A DNA stretch of 64,000 nt from an uncultured Clostridia bacterium (GTDB taxonomy: Bacteria > Bacillota > Clostridia > Oscillospirales > Acutalibacteraceae): NCBI GenBank assembly GCA_946500295.1, contig CAMMVF010000006.1, positions 51,419 through 115,418 on the forward strand, written 5' to 3'. The position numbers and the translations under genes were made by a program. The notes under the pieces were generated by a model. It ran no database searches. It had not been told where the DNA came from and worked only from the letters and a program-made list of their open reading frames with translations. Shown one piece after another: positions 18,391 through 27,972 of the stretch; within the stretch, counting starts at the first letter, position 1, and every line of letters starts with the position of its first letter.

Positions 18391-19905
18391 ATGAATATAA
18401 GAACTTGCGGTAAATATGCAAATAAATTCCTTTTACTGTTGCTGGTAATCTGTCTGTCTTTTACTCTCGTTTCATGTAATCAGGATAGTGAAGAATCCGA
18501 AGTAAGGACGCAGTTTGTTGTCGGTTTTGATGCAAGCTTTCCACCATACGGATATCGAGATGACAACGGTGAGTACGTGGGATTTGACTTAGATTTGGCT
18601 CAAGAAGTTTGCGATAGACAAGGATGGGAACTCATTAAGCAGCCCATTGAGTGGGATGCTAAGGATATGGAGCTCAGTTCAGGAACAATTGACTGTATAT
18701 GGAACGGTTTCACAATGAGCGAGGACAGGCTTGATGATTACACATGGTCGGAGCCTTATGTAGATAACAGTCAGGTTTTCGTAGTTGAAAAGGAAGCCGG
18801 AATTAAGTCTTTTGACGATCTTGCCGGAAAGAACGTTGCAGTTCAGACTGCTTCATCAGCACTGGAAGCGCTAAATTCTGACGAGTGTAAAGAGCTTACA
18901 GCAAGTTTTAAAAGCTTGGAAGAAATCCCTGATTATAATACAGCCTTTATGAATTTGGATGCTGGTTCGGTTGATGCGATAGCTATGGATATAGGAGTAG
19001 CTAACTATCAAATTGAGTCTCGTGGCGATAAGTACATTATCCTTGAACAACCTATTATTACCGAAAAGTACGGTATAGCATTTTTGAAGGGGAACGAAGA
19101 GCTAAAAGATCAGGTGCAAAATATACTGTATGATATGCTGAATGATGGTACTTTGGAGAAAATAGCCGACAAGTGGGGACTGAGCGATAATCTGATTTTC
19201 GGACAAGCCACAGACGAGACAACTCAGACTGATAATGAGACGACTCAGGTTGATCTTTGGAGCATGATTGTTCAGTTGGCGTCAGGTATGCTTGAAACAA
19301 TTAAGATCTTTGCCATTACGCTGGTATTTACATTGCCTTTAGGATTAATTGTCTCTTTTGGGCGAATGTCAAGATTTAAAATTATAAAATACATAACACA
19401 ATTTTATATAGCTGTAATGCGAGGAACTCCTCTCATGCTTCAGCTTTTGGTCGTATATTTTGGACCATACTATCTCTTTGGAATATCACTTTCTCGTGAA
19501 TATAGGTTCATAGCTGTTATTATCGGATTTGTATTAAATTATGCTGCATATTTTGCTGAAATATATCGTTCGGGAATTGAGTCAATGCCTGTCGGTCAGT
19601 ATGAGGCAGCAAGAATCCTCGGCTATAACCGTGCTCAGACCTTTATCAGGATTATTTTCCCTCAGGTGATAAAAAGAGTGCTGCCGTCGATTACAAATGA
19701 GATTATTACCCTGGTTAAAGATACATCTTTGGCTTTCTCAATCGCGTATGTTGAACTATTCTCACTTGCTAAGGCTATTGCCGCAGCACAGACTACCATG
19801 ATTCCATTTGTAGTAGCCGGCATATTCTACTTTGTGTTCAACTTCCTTGTAGCGACGGTTATGAATAAGGTTGAAAAGAAGCTTAACTACTATGAAATTA
19901 AGTGA
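18391..19905 (+). CDS. Amino-acid ABC importer: fused lipoprotein binding domain and permease
   Basis: One 504-residue polypeptide joins two jobs that are usually separate. The N terminus is a lipoprotein signal with lipobox LVSC (Cys29). Residues about 40-270 form a family-3 solute-binding domain (FVVGFDASFPPYGYRDDNG, NGFTMSEDRLDDY). After a short Thr/Asp-rich linker, residues about 285-500 are a polar-amino-acid permease (HisM/GlnP type) with the EAA loop MPVGQYEAARILG and GTPLMLQLLVVYFG. The binding domain would sit outside the membrane, tethered to its permease. With the ATPase gene that follows it forms a complete importer. The substrate (glutamine, cystine, arginine and others are possible) cannot be read by eye. 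It overlaps the ATPase region by stop and ribosome site only. Confidence 0.93.
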   Translation: MNIRTCGKYANKFLLLLLVICLSFTLVSCNQDSEESEVRTQFVVGFDASFPPYGYRDDNGEYVGFDLDLAQEVCDRQGWELIKQPIEWDAKDMELSSGTIDCIWNGFTMSEDRLDDYTWSEPYVDNSQVFVVEKEAGIKSFDDLAGKNVAVQTASSALEALNSDECKELTASFKSLEEIPDYNTAFMNLDAGSVDAIAMDIGVANYQIESRGDKYIILEQPIITEKYGIAFLKGNEELKDQVQNILYDMLNDGTLEKIADKWGLSDNLIFGQATDETTQTDNETTQVDLWSMIVQLASGMLETIKIFAITLVFTLPLGLIVSFGRMSRFKIIKYITQFYIAVMRGTPLMLQLLVVYFGPYYLFGISLSREYRFIAVIIGFVLNYAAYFAEIYRSGIESMPVGQYEAARILGYNRAQTFIRIIFPQVIKRVLPSITNEIITLVKDTSLAFSIAYVELFSLAKAIAAAQTTMIPFVVAGIFYFVFNFLVATVMNKVEKKLNYYEIK

Positions 19906-19916
19906 GGTGGGGCAGC

Positions 19917-20675
19917 GTGAAATTACTTGAAATGAATAATGTTAGGAAAGGCTTTGGTAAAACCGAGGTGTTAAAAAATATTTCACTTAGCGTAGAGCAG
20001 GGTGAGGTCGTCTCTATTATCGGGCCATCCGGCTCGGGTAAATCTACACTTTTACGATGTGCAACCATGCTTGAGAAAATGGATAGCGGTGAGCTTATCT
20101 ATTTTGACAAAAAAGCGGCATGGAATGATAAAAACGGCAATTGTGTATATGCCAAGAAAAACGAGCTTAAGGAAATTCAGGGCTATTATAGTCTTGTTTT
20201 TCAAAACTTTAATCTTTTTCCACATTTCACAGTGCTGAAGAATTTGACTCACGCACCTATAGTAGTCCAAAAAAGAAAAAAATCGGAAGTTGAGTTAGAA
20301 TGCCGTGAGCTGTTAAGACGAATGGGACTACAGGATAAGGAAGATGCTTATCCGTCGCAACTTTCAGGCGGACAGCAGCAGAGGGTGTCGATAGCTCGTG
20401 CGCTTGCAATGAAGCCAAAGATACTGTTCTTTGATGAGCCAACCTCAGCACTTGATCCTGAGCTTACAGGGGAGATTCTCTCGGTAATCAAGGAGCTTGC
20501 CAGAGAGCAGATGACGATGGTCATTGTAACACACGAAATTAACTTTGCTCGTGATGTTTCCAACAGGGTTATATTTATGGAAAATGGATATATTGTCGAG
20601 GAGGGCAGCCCGATACAGCTGATAAATAACCCCAAAAGCCAACGAATTCGAGAATTTCTCAGAAAATTGGATTGA
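19917..20675 (+). CDS. Amino-acid ABC transporter ATP-binding protein
   Basis: The ATPase partner of the fused importer before it. From the GTG at 19917 (252 residues) it shows Walker A GPSGSGKST, Q loop LVFQNFNLFPH, signature LSGGQQQRVSIARAL, Walker B ILFFDEPTSALDPEL and switch His in IVTHEINFA. The region between Walker A and the Q loop is longer than in E. coli GlnQ (about 20 extra residues, AAWNDKNGNCVYAKKNE). The GTG at 19917 is chosen because GAGGTGGGG stands 5 bases before it. A GTG at 19902 overlaps the previous stop and lies before that site. It closes the plus-strand block. Confidence 0.94.
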   Translation: MKLLEMNNVRKGFGKTEVLKNISLSVEQGEVVSIIGPSGSGKSTLLRCATMLEKMDSGELIYFDKKAAWNDKNGNCVYAKKNELKEIQGYYSLVFQNFNLFPHFTVLKNLTHAPIVVQKRKKSEVELECRELLRRMGLQDKEDAYPSQLSGGQQQRVSIARALAMKPKILFFDEPTSALDPELTGEILSVIKELAREQMTMVIVTHEINFARDVSNRVIFMENGYIVEEGSPIQLINNPKSQRIREFLRKLD

Positions 20676-20969
20676 TAAGTAGCTGTAATAATAATTTAAA
20701 GGTGACTAACTATAAAAAGTCAAGAACTTTTTAAAAATTTCTAAGGAATTAAAAATATCAGTTAGATATAATCGCAAGGAATCAGGATCATTAACAAGAT
20801 TTTTTGTTTGCAAGGTAAAAAGGACACGCACAAGCTTCTTGACAGTGTGGGAAAGCGCAACACGATATGTGTCTTGCCTTCGCACGTTTCTTTGCATAAT
20901 ATTCAGCGAAGCAGAATTAATTCTCTGCTCGGTTTGGTTACTCCATGATAAAAGAATGTTTATACAGTA
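20676..20969. other. Unexplained 294-base spacer
   Basis: Between the ABC importer and the broken flavodoxin-type gene, no frame has a believable start, ribosome site or family motif, although short open frames exist on both strands. An imperfect inverted repeat AGCAGAATTAATTCTCTGCT (about 20909-20928) could be a weak terminator for either side. The middle (about 20820-20900) is richer in GC than its flanks and may be the eroded remnant of a lost gene. Confidence 0.4.
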
Positions 20970-21598
20970 TTATCGGATAAAGTTCGTTGGCGTAAATTCT
21001 TCCTTTTCTGGCATGCCATAGGCCTGTTTTCCGAGTGCAATGCTTTTCATTAGGAATGACATATTTCTTGCGAGTGTGCGCATGGTCTGTAAACCCTCTA
21101 TATCCTGTTCTGCCTGTCCCGCCTCTCTGCCATGGATACTGTTCCAATATTGGCTGGAAGCAACTGGCATACCGCAGATGGTGAAATATTTGTTGAGTTC
21201 ATCAAAGGTTGCCGATAGTCCGCCTCTTCGTGCGGCTACCACACTGGCACCAACCTTCATACTTTTGTCAAAATGTGTACTGTAAAACAGTCTGTCGAGG
21301 AACGAAATCAATGTACCGTTCGCTGAAGCATAGTAAACAGGGGATGCAACTACTAGTCCGTCGCATGCCTCAAATTTGGGAGCTATTTCATTTACAGCAT
21401 CATCAAATACGCATTTTCCTGTCTTGCTACATGAATTGCAAGCTATACAACCACGTCGATACTTTGAATATCGAGTTTCCCGATTTGTATTATCTCTGTC
21501 TCGATTTGCTCTACCTTAAAGATTTTTTCCATCTCACTCAAAGCAATATGTGTGTTTCCTTTGGTACGAGGGCTACTGTTAATCATTAAAACTTTCAT
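20970..21598 (-). pseudogene. Flavodoxin-type NAD(P)H-dependent FMN reductase, frameshifted
   Basis: Two adjoining minus-strand frames make up one protein. The first begins at 21598 with MKVLMINSSPRTKGNTHIAL, the phosphate-binding start of flavodoxin-like reductases, behind a GGAGG site, and stops at 21443. The second continues in another frame with RGCIACNSCSKTGKCVFDD, LVVASPVYYASANG, FLDRLFYSTHFDKSM, GASVVAARRGG and YGMPEKEEFTPTNFIR to 20970. Joined, they give about 209 residues, a normal length for the iron-sulfur-flavoprotein-like/FMN reductase family with its CxxCxxC patch. The switch falls near 21450-21460 and needs a single one-base change, so this is a recent mutation or a sequencing error. 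The coding look of the rest is intact. Confidence 0.85.
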
Positions 21599-21658
21599 GA
21601 AAATTCCTCCATTATTATTTATCGTTCGGGTTTGAACCGATGTTTTCACGGTGATAAT

Positions 21659-23992
21659 TTAGGTCCAAAAGCACAGTAAATCCTCGGCTGTAAACATAAT
21701 ATTGGGAATAGTTCTATATATTCCTGTATTATACTGAGTCAGAAGCTCAAGAAAAACAAGGGCCACAGTTGCAGCGACAACTACCGTGCAAGCGCAGGTG
21801 TATTTAGCCGCAGCGCCGGAGGTGGTGAACTGTTTCTCAACATCAAGCAGTACCCAAACAGACATCAAACAGAGTACAGGCAGTATGTCGCAGACATAGC
21901 TAAATATAACTCCTGCCATACAGTAATCGAGAAATGCTACCACAACAGCTAAAATAAGACCCAGGATATAGGTGTGCTTTTTTATCGCTTGATCTGCATA
22001 GCCAACTTTATGAAATTTATATTGCTTATTTTTGCGCCAGTTCCAAAGTAAAAACGGCAATACCACAACACCAGCGAATAATAGAGGATAGACAAGCGCT
22101 CCATGTGAATCACCAGTGTAAATATACTGTCCGCTACCTGCAAGTGAAGTATTTGTAAAGCCCAGATAGGGGAATATATTGGTCATTTGCAATGGCTGGA
22201 AGAAATACTGTATTACCGCATAGGGGAGAGAAGTAGGATAAAGTTTGTTAGCGCTTACATCACTAACCGTTAACTGATATGCGGCTCCAAAGTCAAACGG
22301 TGAATCAAAGCGAAGATAGTTGTAAATCATTATACCAATTCCGCCGAGTATCAAGGGTATAAGAAATGCTCCTGCAGAGGCAAATCTGCGCTTTATTTCA
22401 AGCTTCTTGTCAAGGAGAACTCCAATAAATACAAAGGCTAGAATTAAGGCACTGACAGCTCTTGTCGGACGAGAAGCTACACATAATGCAAGCGAAAGTC
22501 CCGACACGGCAAAGAGAAGATATCGGATCCAACTATTCTCTTTGCCTACAGCTGAAATTCCTGTCCATATGCATAAAAACAAAAAACAGGATCCCGCAAG
22601 ACCGGGAACAACGTATAAGCTTGAACTCGCTACAAGAAAGTAAGTACCGCTTGCGAAGCAGGAACCGACCATAAGCGCCATCAGCAAGAGCAAGTTCACC
22701 TTTGGTAAATACCGTTTTACAAAGGCTAAAATTGCACCGCATAGTAGTATTATGCTAAGCCCGCCAAAGAAGACGCTGGTCATATTTAGCGTGGGTAACA
22801 TTCCTGTAAGTAAATACATTGGGAAATAGAAGGTGAGCACCGGAGCTATTCCATAATAAGAATAGTATTCTCCGTCATAATAGGCTCGATCCCATGCAAA
22901 AGAGACATTCTCAGCAGTGCGCAAAGAACTGTCATAAGGGTTTTCCATGTTTTTAAGCTCTGGGGAGGTGGGGATGTCAAGATTTACTCGTCCGTTTATA
23001 GTAGCATCAAACATCTGTACAAAGGGATCAGAATTTGGTATATCGGCTGTTTTGTAGTCAATCATCTCCTGATTTGGTTCATAAAGGAATAATGTCATCA
23101 AAACGCAAAGCGCAACTACAGCACATACGCAAACTCGGTGCTTTACTGAACGGTTATTATAGCGAATTTTATATAAACCTAAAGTCGCTATAGAACACAC
23201 CACTCCCATTACTAGCAGCGTCAGTAAAAACCTTAAGTCTGAGAAATTAAATGGCAGAGTCTTGCTAAATGTACAACCTGTAATTGTTACAGGAGAGTCA
23301 ACTTCGCTTAAGTTAATTCTTATCTCATTTAAGCTCTTGTATGTATGCAAAGTGAATTCAGCTTCACTGTCTGAGCTTGCAAATTTATCTCCTACATTTA
23401 TAAAGATGTTTTGAAAATTGCTGTCTTTTGTATCTACCGAACAGCGAATCCACTCATCACTCCCGTCAAATTTAAGGCTCAATGCGCCTATGCCTTCAGC
23501 GTTCACGGGGATGACAACACTGCCATCGTCACTAAATACTATGCTGCCAGCATTGCTTTGCACTGATTCTGGAGTTTCGCTGTATGCATGAGTGAATGAG
23601 GCTGAAGTTTCTTCATTGCCAAAGCTGAGACTATTATAATTAAATACGAAGCTCTCAAGTGCAAGAGCGATTATTGACAATACACCGAGCCTAAATAAAA
23701 GCTTACCTATTTTTTCTCTATTTACAAACTTACTGCCGACAAAGGCAAGGTAGCAAAGTATAATTATTACAGCAATAGAGACAGCTCCGGGTAGAGTGTG
23801 ACAGTTAAATAACAATGAAAAAACTGCAATATAAACTACTGATAATACAGCCGCAATCGCCGCAAAAATAATGCTCGAATTTATCAGTTTACGGTTTTTA
23901 GTACTGTTTGCGGTAAATGCCCGTGTTAAGAAAGTACATATTGCGGTACAAACTACCGTTACAGCCACTGCTATAAGAATTTCTGCAACCAT
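21659..23992 (-). CDS. Polytopic membrane protein, glycosyltransferase (GT-C)-like
   Basis: A 777-residue protein with about four membrane segments at the N terminus (1-120), an extracytoplasmic beta-rich insert (about 130-255, with many Ser and Asp) and a further eight or more membrane segments. The phrase AWDRAYYDGEYYSYYG followed by APVLTFYFPMYLLTG, with acidic residues in the first outside loop, is the kind seen in GT-C enzymes that use polyprenyl-phosphate sugars, such as the GT39-like families. The catalytic role is inferred. It starts 66 bases after the flavoprotein gene with AGGAGGGGA before the ATG. The three-gene set with GtrA and a mutase-like flavoprotein points to surface glycan modification. 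Confidence 0.6.
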   Translation of the reverse strand: MVAEILIAVAVTVVCTAICTFLTRAFTANSTKNRKLINSSIIFAAIAAVLSVVYIAVFSLLFNCHTLPGAVSIAVIIILCYLAFVGSKFVNREKIGKLLFRLGVLSIIALALESFVFNYNSLSFGNEETSASFTHAYSETPESVQSNAGSIVFSDDGSVVIPVNAEGIGALSLKFDGSDEWIRCSVDTKDSNFQNIFINVGDKFASSDSEAEFTLHTYKSLNEIRINLSEVDSPVTITGCTFSKTLPFNFSDLRFLLTLLVMGVVCSIATLGLYKIRYNNRSVKHRVCVCAVVALCVLMTLFLYEPNQEMIDYKTADIPNSDPFVQMFDATINGRVNLDIPTSPELKNMENPYDSSLRTAENVSFAWDRAYYDGEYYSYYGIAPVLTFYFPMYLLTGMLPTLNMTSVFFGGLSIILLCGAILAFVKRYLPKVNLLLLMALMVGSCFASGTYFLVASSSLYVVPGLAGSCFLFLCIWTGISAVGKENSWIRYLLFAVSGLSLALCVASRPTRAVSALILAFVFIGVLLDKKLEIKRRFASAGAFLIPLILGGIGIMIYNYLRFDSPFDFGAAYQLTVSDVSANKLYPTSLPYAVIQYFFQPLQMTNIFPYLGFTNTSLAGSGQYIYTGDSHGALVYPLLFAGVVVLPFLLWNWRKNKQYKFHKVGYADQAIKKHTYILGLILAVVVAFLDYCMAGVIFSYVCDILPVLCLMSVWVLLDVEKQFTTSGAAAKYTCACTVVVAATVALVFLELLTQYNTGIYRTIPNIMFTAEDLLCFWT

Positions 23993-24058
23993 ACTGTGAT
24001 TCCCCTCCTAAAGAACACAGCGCAGCTAATGCAGTGCGCTGCGCTGTGAAAATATCAA

Positions 24059-25618
24059 TTAAGATTTCTTTTCCTCATGGTATTCTTTTTCTGTATTTAC
24101 GTTCCAAATATTTGACTTATCCTTAATTCCACCTAGTATGTTGTCTACGGTTTCAAAAGAAGTAGCCATGGAATGATCCATATTATTGTATCTGTGTTGA
24201 CCATTTCGACCGACACAGTAGAGATTGTCAAAGCTGTCAAGATATTTAATTATCTCATCAATATGTTCATAGGTATCAAAATAGGCAGGATATGCCTTTT
24301 TAACACGTTCTCTATGAGAATCCTTAACATCGTTTTTGTTATTGATAATCCCCATAGATACAAGCTCACCAATAGCCATATTGATACATTCATTGTCTGA
24401 CAAATTCCAAAAGCTGTCTCCTTCTTTACAGAAAAATTCAAGACCGATCCATACGGTATGCTCAGGATCTTTTACCATATATGGAGACCAGTTGTTAAAT
24501 ATCTGTATTCTGCCGAGTTTAACGCTTGTATCCTGAACATAAATCCAACAATCAGGTACTATATTGCCAAGAGTGGGGATTTTCGTTTCATTTTTAAGAT
24601 TTAATTTATCGACAAGTAAGCCAACCGTGACAAAATCTCTGTACGGTAGGCCATTGGCGTATGAAGCAATATCCGCAGGTACTGAAGGCATACCTGCAAC
24701 TAAATCCTTAACCGGCATTGAGGAGATAAAGATATCTCCGTTAAATTTCTCAACATTGCCGTTGTTGTCGGTTATAACTGAGATAACTTTTCCGTTTTCT
24801 GTGTTTATTTTTACAACTTTTTGATTTTTTAAAATTTTGCCGCCCATCTCTTCAATATGATCAGCGACTGTTTCCCAAAGATGGCCGGGTCCGTACTTAG
24901 GATAATAAAACTCCTCAATAAGAGAGGTTTCCTTATGTTTATTTTTTCCTGGCAGAACTTTAGAAAATATGTCCTTAAATATTGCACTGATAGATAGGCC
25001 TTTAACTCGCTGTGAACCCCAGTCAGATGAGATTTCTCTCGGATGTCTGCCCCAAAGCTTTTCTGTATATCCTTCAAAAAACATACCATACAGCGTTTTT
25101 CCAAAACGATTTATGTAAAAGTTCTCGAGAGATGTTTCCGGCTTTTTGCTTATACATGATTTTAAATAGCTGGTACCTGATTTTACTGTAGAAACAAAGC
25201 CCATGTTCTTAAATGTTTTAGGTTTCATGGTTACTGGATAGTCGAAAAACTTATGTTTATAATATATTCTTGAGACTCTATTGCGCACAAGCATAACGCA
25301 GTCAGTTTTTTCCGGATCAGGACCACCGGGTTTCAGTTGCTTCTTTCTCCCCAGTATTATATCATCAAAAGATGGTTTGCCTTGTGTGGGCATAATCTCT
25401 TCCCACCAGTTTGTCACTCGTTCATCCTTGGAAAAAAAGCGGTGACCGCCGATATCCATTCTGTTACCACCGTATTTTACCGTTCTGGAAATACCGCCAA
25501 TCTCTTCGCTTTCTTCAAGAATTAAGATATCATACTGCTCCGGTGCTCGTTTAAGCAATTCATAAGCAGCAGTCAATCCGGCAGGACCAGCGCCAATAAT
25601 TACAACCTGTTCTTTCAT
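24059..25618 (-). CDS. FAD-dependent protein, UDP-galactopyranose mutase/protoporphyrinogen oxidase-like
   Basis: A 519-residue flavoprotein. The N terminus [20 protein letters not shown] is the FAD dinucleotide fold, followed by the ribose-binding acid [12 protein letters not shown] and [15 protein letters not shown]. The middle [18 protein letters not shown] resembles the family that groups UDP-galactopyranose mutase-like and amine-oxidase-like proteins. The end has [22 protein letters not shown], the second FAD motif. It is larger than a classic Glf (about 370-400 residues), so the exact reaction is uncertain. It lies between gtrA-like and GT-C-like genes, which supports work on a sugar nucleotide or lipid-linked sugar. 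Confidence 0.75.
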   Translation of the reverse strand: MKEQVVIIGAGPAGLTAAYELLKRAPEQYDILILEESEEIGGISRTVKYGGNRMDIGGHRFFSKDERVTNWWEEIMPTQGKPSFDDIILGRKKQLKPGGPDPEKTDCVMLVRNRVSRIYYKHKFFDYPVTMKPKTFKNMGFVSTVKSGTSYLKSCISKKPETSLENFYINRFGKTLYGMFFEGYTEKLWGRHPREISSDWGSQRVKGLSISAIFKDIFSKVLPGKNKHKETSLIEEFYYPKYGPGHLWETVADHIEEMGGKILKNQKVVKINTENGKVISVITDNNGNVEKFNGDIFISSMPVKDLVAGMPSVPADIASYANGLPYRDFVTVGLLVDKLNLKNETKIPTLGNIVPDCWIYVQDTSVKLGRIQIFNNWSPYMVKDPEHTVWIGLEFFCKEGDSFWNLSDNECINMAIGELVSMGIINNKNDVKDSHRERVKKAYPAYFDTYEHIDEIIKYLDSFDNLYCVGRNGQHRYNNMDHSMATSFETVDNILGGIKDKSNIWNVNTEKEYHEEKKS

Positions 25619-25653
25619 ATTATCCCCTCGTGTATATAATAAATAATTTAAAT

Positions 25654-26133
25654 TTATGCCTTTGTTTTAGATGAGCCGCTGTAGAGTATCAGTTTCCTTG
25701 CGGTATAGTTGTACACCAGTACTATTAAAGTGACGATTATCTTTGCAACATATCTGTTTATGTTAAAAATCCAGCTGGTGAACACCATCATTAATAAAAC
25801 GTTAAGTCCCCAACCAACAGCGCCGATTATGAAGTACCAAACGAACTCACCTTTTAGTGATGTTTTAGTTGCATTTTCGGTAAACACGAATTTCTTTGAA
25901 AGCAAAAAGTTAACTATTATTCCGCAGATAAAGCCTACCGTTGTGCCAATTGCAGTTATAATATCTCCTGCGCCAAGGGCAAGACAAGTAAGAGTAAAGG
26001 CAAGGTAATCCACGACAAAGGCGATGCCGCCGACAAAACAGTAACGAAAAAATTTGATAAATCCGTTATCTGTAGGAGTAAACATCAAGTCCTTAAATTT
26101 AAAAGTAAAAAGCAGTTTAAATAACTCTTTCAC
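25654..26133 (-). CDS. GtrA-family membrane protein
   Basis: A 159-residue protein with four membrane segments (about 27-48, 52-76, 90-112, 124-145) and the GtrA signature [22 protein letters not shown], then [10 protein letters not shown]. GtrA proteins are thought to move polyprenyl-phosphate-linked sugars across the membrane. No gtrB-type glycosyltransferase is adjacent. It is the first gene of a minus-strand unit with the flavoprotein and GT-C-like genes. Its promoter is about 100 bases upstream. Confidence 0.88.
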   Translation of the reverse strand: MKELFKLLFTFKFKDLMFTPTDNGFIKFFRYCFVGGIAFVVDYLAFTLTCLALGAGDIITAIGTTVGFICGIIVNFLLSKKFVFTENATKTSLKGEFVWYFIIGAVGWGLNVLLMMVFTSWIFNINRYVAKIIVTLIVLVYNYTARKLILYSGSSKTKA

Positions 26134-26230
26134 AAATATCCACCTTTAACTTAAATACAGTAGTCATAGCTATGACAGCGGAAGCGACAAATTTCGCCAG
26201 AATACACCATTTTAACCATAAGCAATTAAA

Positions 26231-26259
26231 TATATAACATATTTTTTATCAGAAGTCAA
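26231..26259 (-). promoter_or_regulatory. Promoter of the gtrA-like operon
   Basis: On the minus strand TTGACT (26259-26254) and TATATA (26236-26231) are 17 bases apart, giving an untranslated leader of about 90 bases before the GtrA start. A palindrome TCATAGCTATGA (26163-26174) lies in that leader and could be an operator. The rest of the 334-base gap is AT-rich with no coding sign. Confidence 0.6.
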
Positions 26260-26434
26260 GCAGTTAAGAGTACTAAATACAGATACTATAGTCTTAACTT
26301 GTTGATATTACTATTAATATAGAGAATAGTACTCACATAACTATTATAAATAAAAATTACATTAAAATTTCTGTAATTTTGACAATTGAACTTTGTTCAC
26401 AAGTACTCCACAATCCTTCTAAAATGTAGGATAA

Positions 26435-26440
26435 TATAAT
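26435..26440 (+). promoter_or_regulatory. Likely -10 box of the dockerin-protein gene
   Basis: TATAAT lies 28 bases before the start codon of the gene at 26468. The -35 region is weak. A perfect TTGACA at 26379-26384 is too far for it and has no -10 at the right distance. An AATTAC...GTAATT inverted repeat lies just upstream. Confidence 0.4.
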
Positions 26441-26467
26441 TGTAAAAAAACACCAGGAGGGATAGAT

Positions 26468-27913
26468 ATGAAACGTAGGCTTTCGATTGCTCTTGTTATT
26501 ACTATTGCGGTATGTGTATTATGTAGTTTTAATGCAAGTGCCTATACTTACTATGACATTTCATCGGTATTAAACGGTAAAAATCCTTCCTATTCCAGTG
26601 ACCCCTCTAATTCCGGTGGGGTGTATTTGTGTGCAGATACCGGTGACAGCAGTATATTTTGGAGAATTAGTTCAAGCGGTGCACAGTCAATCAGCTTTAA
26701 CCGTGACGGTTTGAACAGAGTTGCATTTTCCGGCTGCGGTTCTCGAGTAGCAGCAGTACTTACAGGAACACAGGTATCGCAAAATGGAAGCAGTATTTCA
26801 CAACTTCAGGTTTTTACCCATGATTTTACGACAAGGAATAGCAGTATTAACACGATAAATTCAACTATTTTAGATGAATATGGTTTTGCCCTTGGTAAAA
26901 ACTGTTACTATATTCTTCAAAATGATTTGAAAACAATAAAGGTCTACTCGTTAAAAGGTACATATCAATACAGCGTTACTACTTATCACCCTGTGTACAG
27001 ATTAATCTTTGACAACTCCGGCAATAATCTTTTTATAATGTATGATGGTGGAGTTTATATGCTAAAAGGAAATACTCTATACGATTTTGGAAAGATTAAG
27101 ACCCCTATTTCTCTTATTGGTAAATCGGCTCTTTCTTCTGCAGATGGTGCGGTATATACAGTTAGTGGCAATTCTATGAGCTATATTTGTTCTGTACCGT
27201 CATCCAAAGCTGCATATCTCAGCGGCAGAGTGTATTATCCCTCCGGTTCTATAATATACTCCGTGGACAAAAGTGGAGAGCCCTTTTCATCTCTTGATAC
27301 TGGAGCCGGTATAAACTATATTACTGTTGCTGGCGGAAGGATTATTGCTGTAAATGATGAGAAGCTAATAAGTATCAATCCAACTGAATTCAGCAATTTA
27401 GAAAAGGAGACGCAGCCAGCTTCTACAACATCTCGTCCCTCTAATAGTCCATCAAAATCGGAAAGCGATTCGATCAGCTCACAAAATAGTAATTCTACCA
27501 ACAGCGGATATAACGGAAAAGGCGGTGTTTCGTCCTCTGTTTATTTTGTCGATAATGCGTCAATGACCATTAATGGTATAAAATCGCCGACTACAATAGC
27601 AAAGTTCAAGCAAAATATTAACTATAGTGGCTATAAAGCTTCATTTGTTAGCTACAGCGGGAGTGCCAAAACCAGCGGTAATGTTGGGACGGGTTTTATC
27701 GCAACATTTTCCGGCGCTGATTTAAAAAGCTATACACTAATTGTACCCGGTGATATAACGGGGGAGGGTAATATAAACTCAAGAGACGTTCGGCTGTATA
27801 TGAAAGTTCTTTGCTCGGCGCAGCAGCTTCAAGAACCATATCTACAGGCTTCGGACATAAATGGTGATGGAATCTGTGATACTCTGGATTTGGTTATAGC
27901 GGCAAGACAGTAA
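26468..27913 (+). CDS. Secreted propeller-like protein with C-terminal type I dockerin
   Basis: A 481-residue exported protein. Residues 1-25 form a signal peptide with an ASA cleavage site. Residues about 30-310 hold repeating beta-rich units (FTHDFTTRN..., YRLIFDNSGNNLFIMYDGGV, YLSGRVYYPSGSIIYSV), suggesting a beta-propeller. A Ser/Thr/Asn linker spans about 315-350, then a small domain. The last 55 residues carry two dockerin-type calcium loops, DITGEGNINSRD and DINGDGICDTLD. A dockerin would plug the protein into a cohesin-bearing scaffold, but no carbohydrate-active domain or cohesin is visible here. A GGAGGG site precedes the ATG, and a two-way terminator follows. The function of the propeller-like part is unknown. 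Confidence 0.82.
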   Translation: MKRRLSIALVITIAVCVLCSFNASAYTYYDISSVLNGKNPSYSSDPSNSGGVYLCADTGDSSIFWRISSSGAQSISFNRDGLNRVAFSGCGSRVAAVLTGTQVSQNGSSISQLQVFTHDFTTRNSSINTINSTILDEYGFALGKNCYYILQNDLKTIKVYSLKGTYQYSVTTYHPVYRLIFDNSGNNLFIMYDGGVYMLKGNTLYDFGKIKTPISLIGKSALSSADGAVYTVSGNSMSYICSVPSSKAAYLSGRVYYPSGSIIYSVDKSGEPFSSLDTGAGINYITVAGGRIIAVNDEKLISINPTEFSNLEKETQPASTTSRPSNSPSKSESDSISSQNSNSTNSGYNGKGGVSSSVYFVDNASMTINGIKSPTTIAKFKQNINYSGYKASFVSYSGSAKTSGNVGTGFIATFSGADLKSYTLIVPGDITGEGNINSRDVRLYMKVLCSAQQLQEPYLQASDINGDGICDTLDLVIAARQ

Positions 27914-27925
27914 ATAGAATAAATT

Positions 27926-27962
27926 ATGCCCCGAAATCTCCGTTATTACGATTTCGGGGCAT
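27926..27962. terminator. Bidirectional terminator between convergent genes
   Basis: ATGCCCCGAAATC and GATTTCGGGGCAT form a perfect 13-pair stem around an 11-base loop. It lies between the dockerin gene and coaBC, which converge, and can serve both. Confidence 0.9.
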
Positions 27963-27972
27963 TGATATTGAT

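Noticed and set aside
20839..21021. Short frames on both strands between the ABC importer and the broken reductase
   Set aside because: None has a ribosome site or recognisable domain. Cysteine-rich look on one strand appears fortuitous.
26379..26384. Perfect TTGACA as -35 of the dockerin gene
   Set aside because: No -10 stands 16-18 bases downstream; the usable TATAAT is over 50 bases away.
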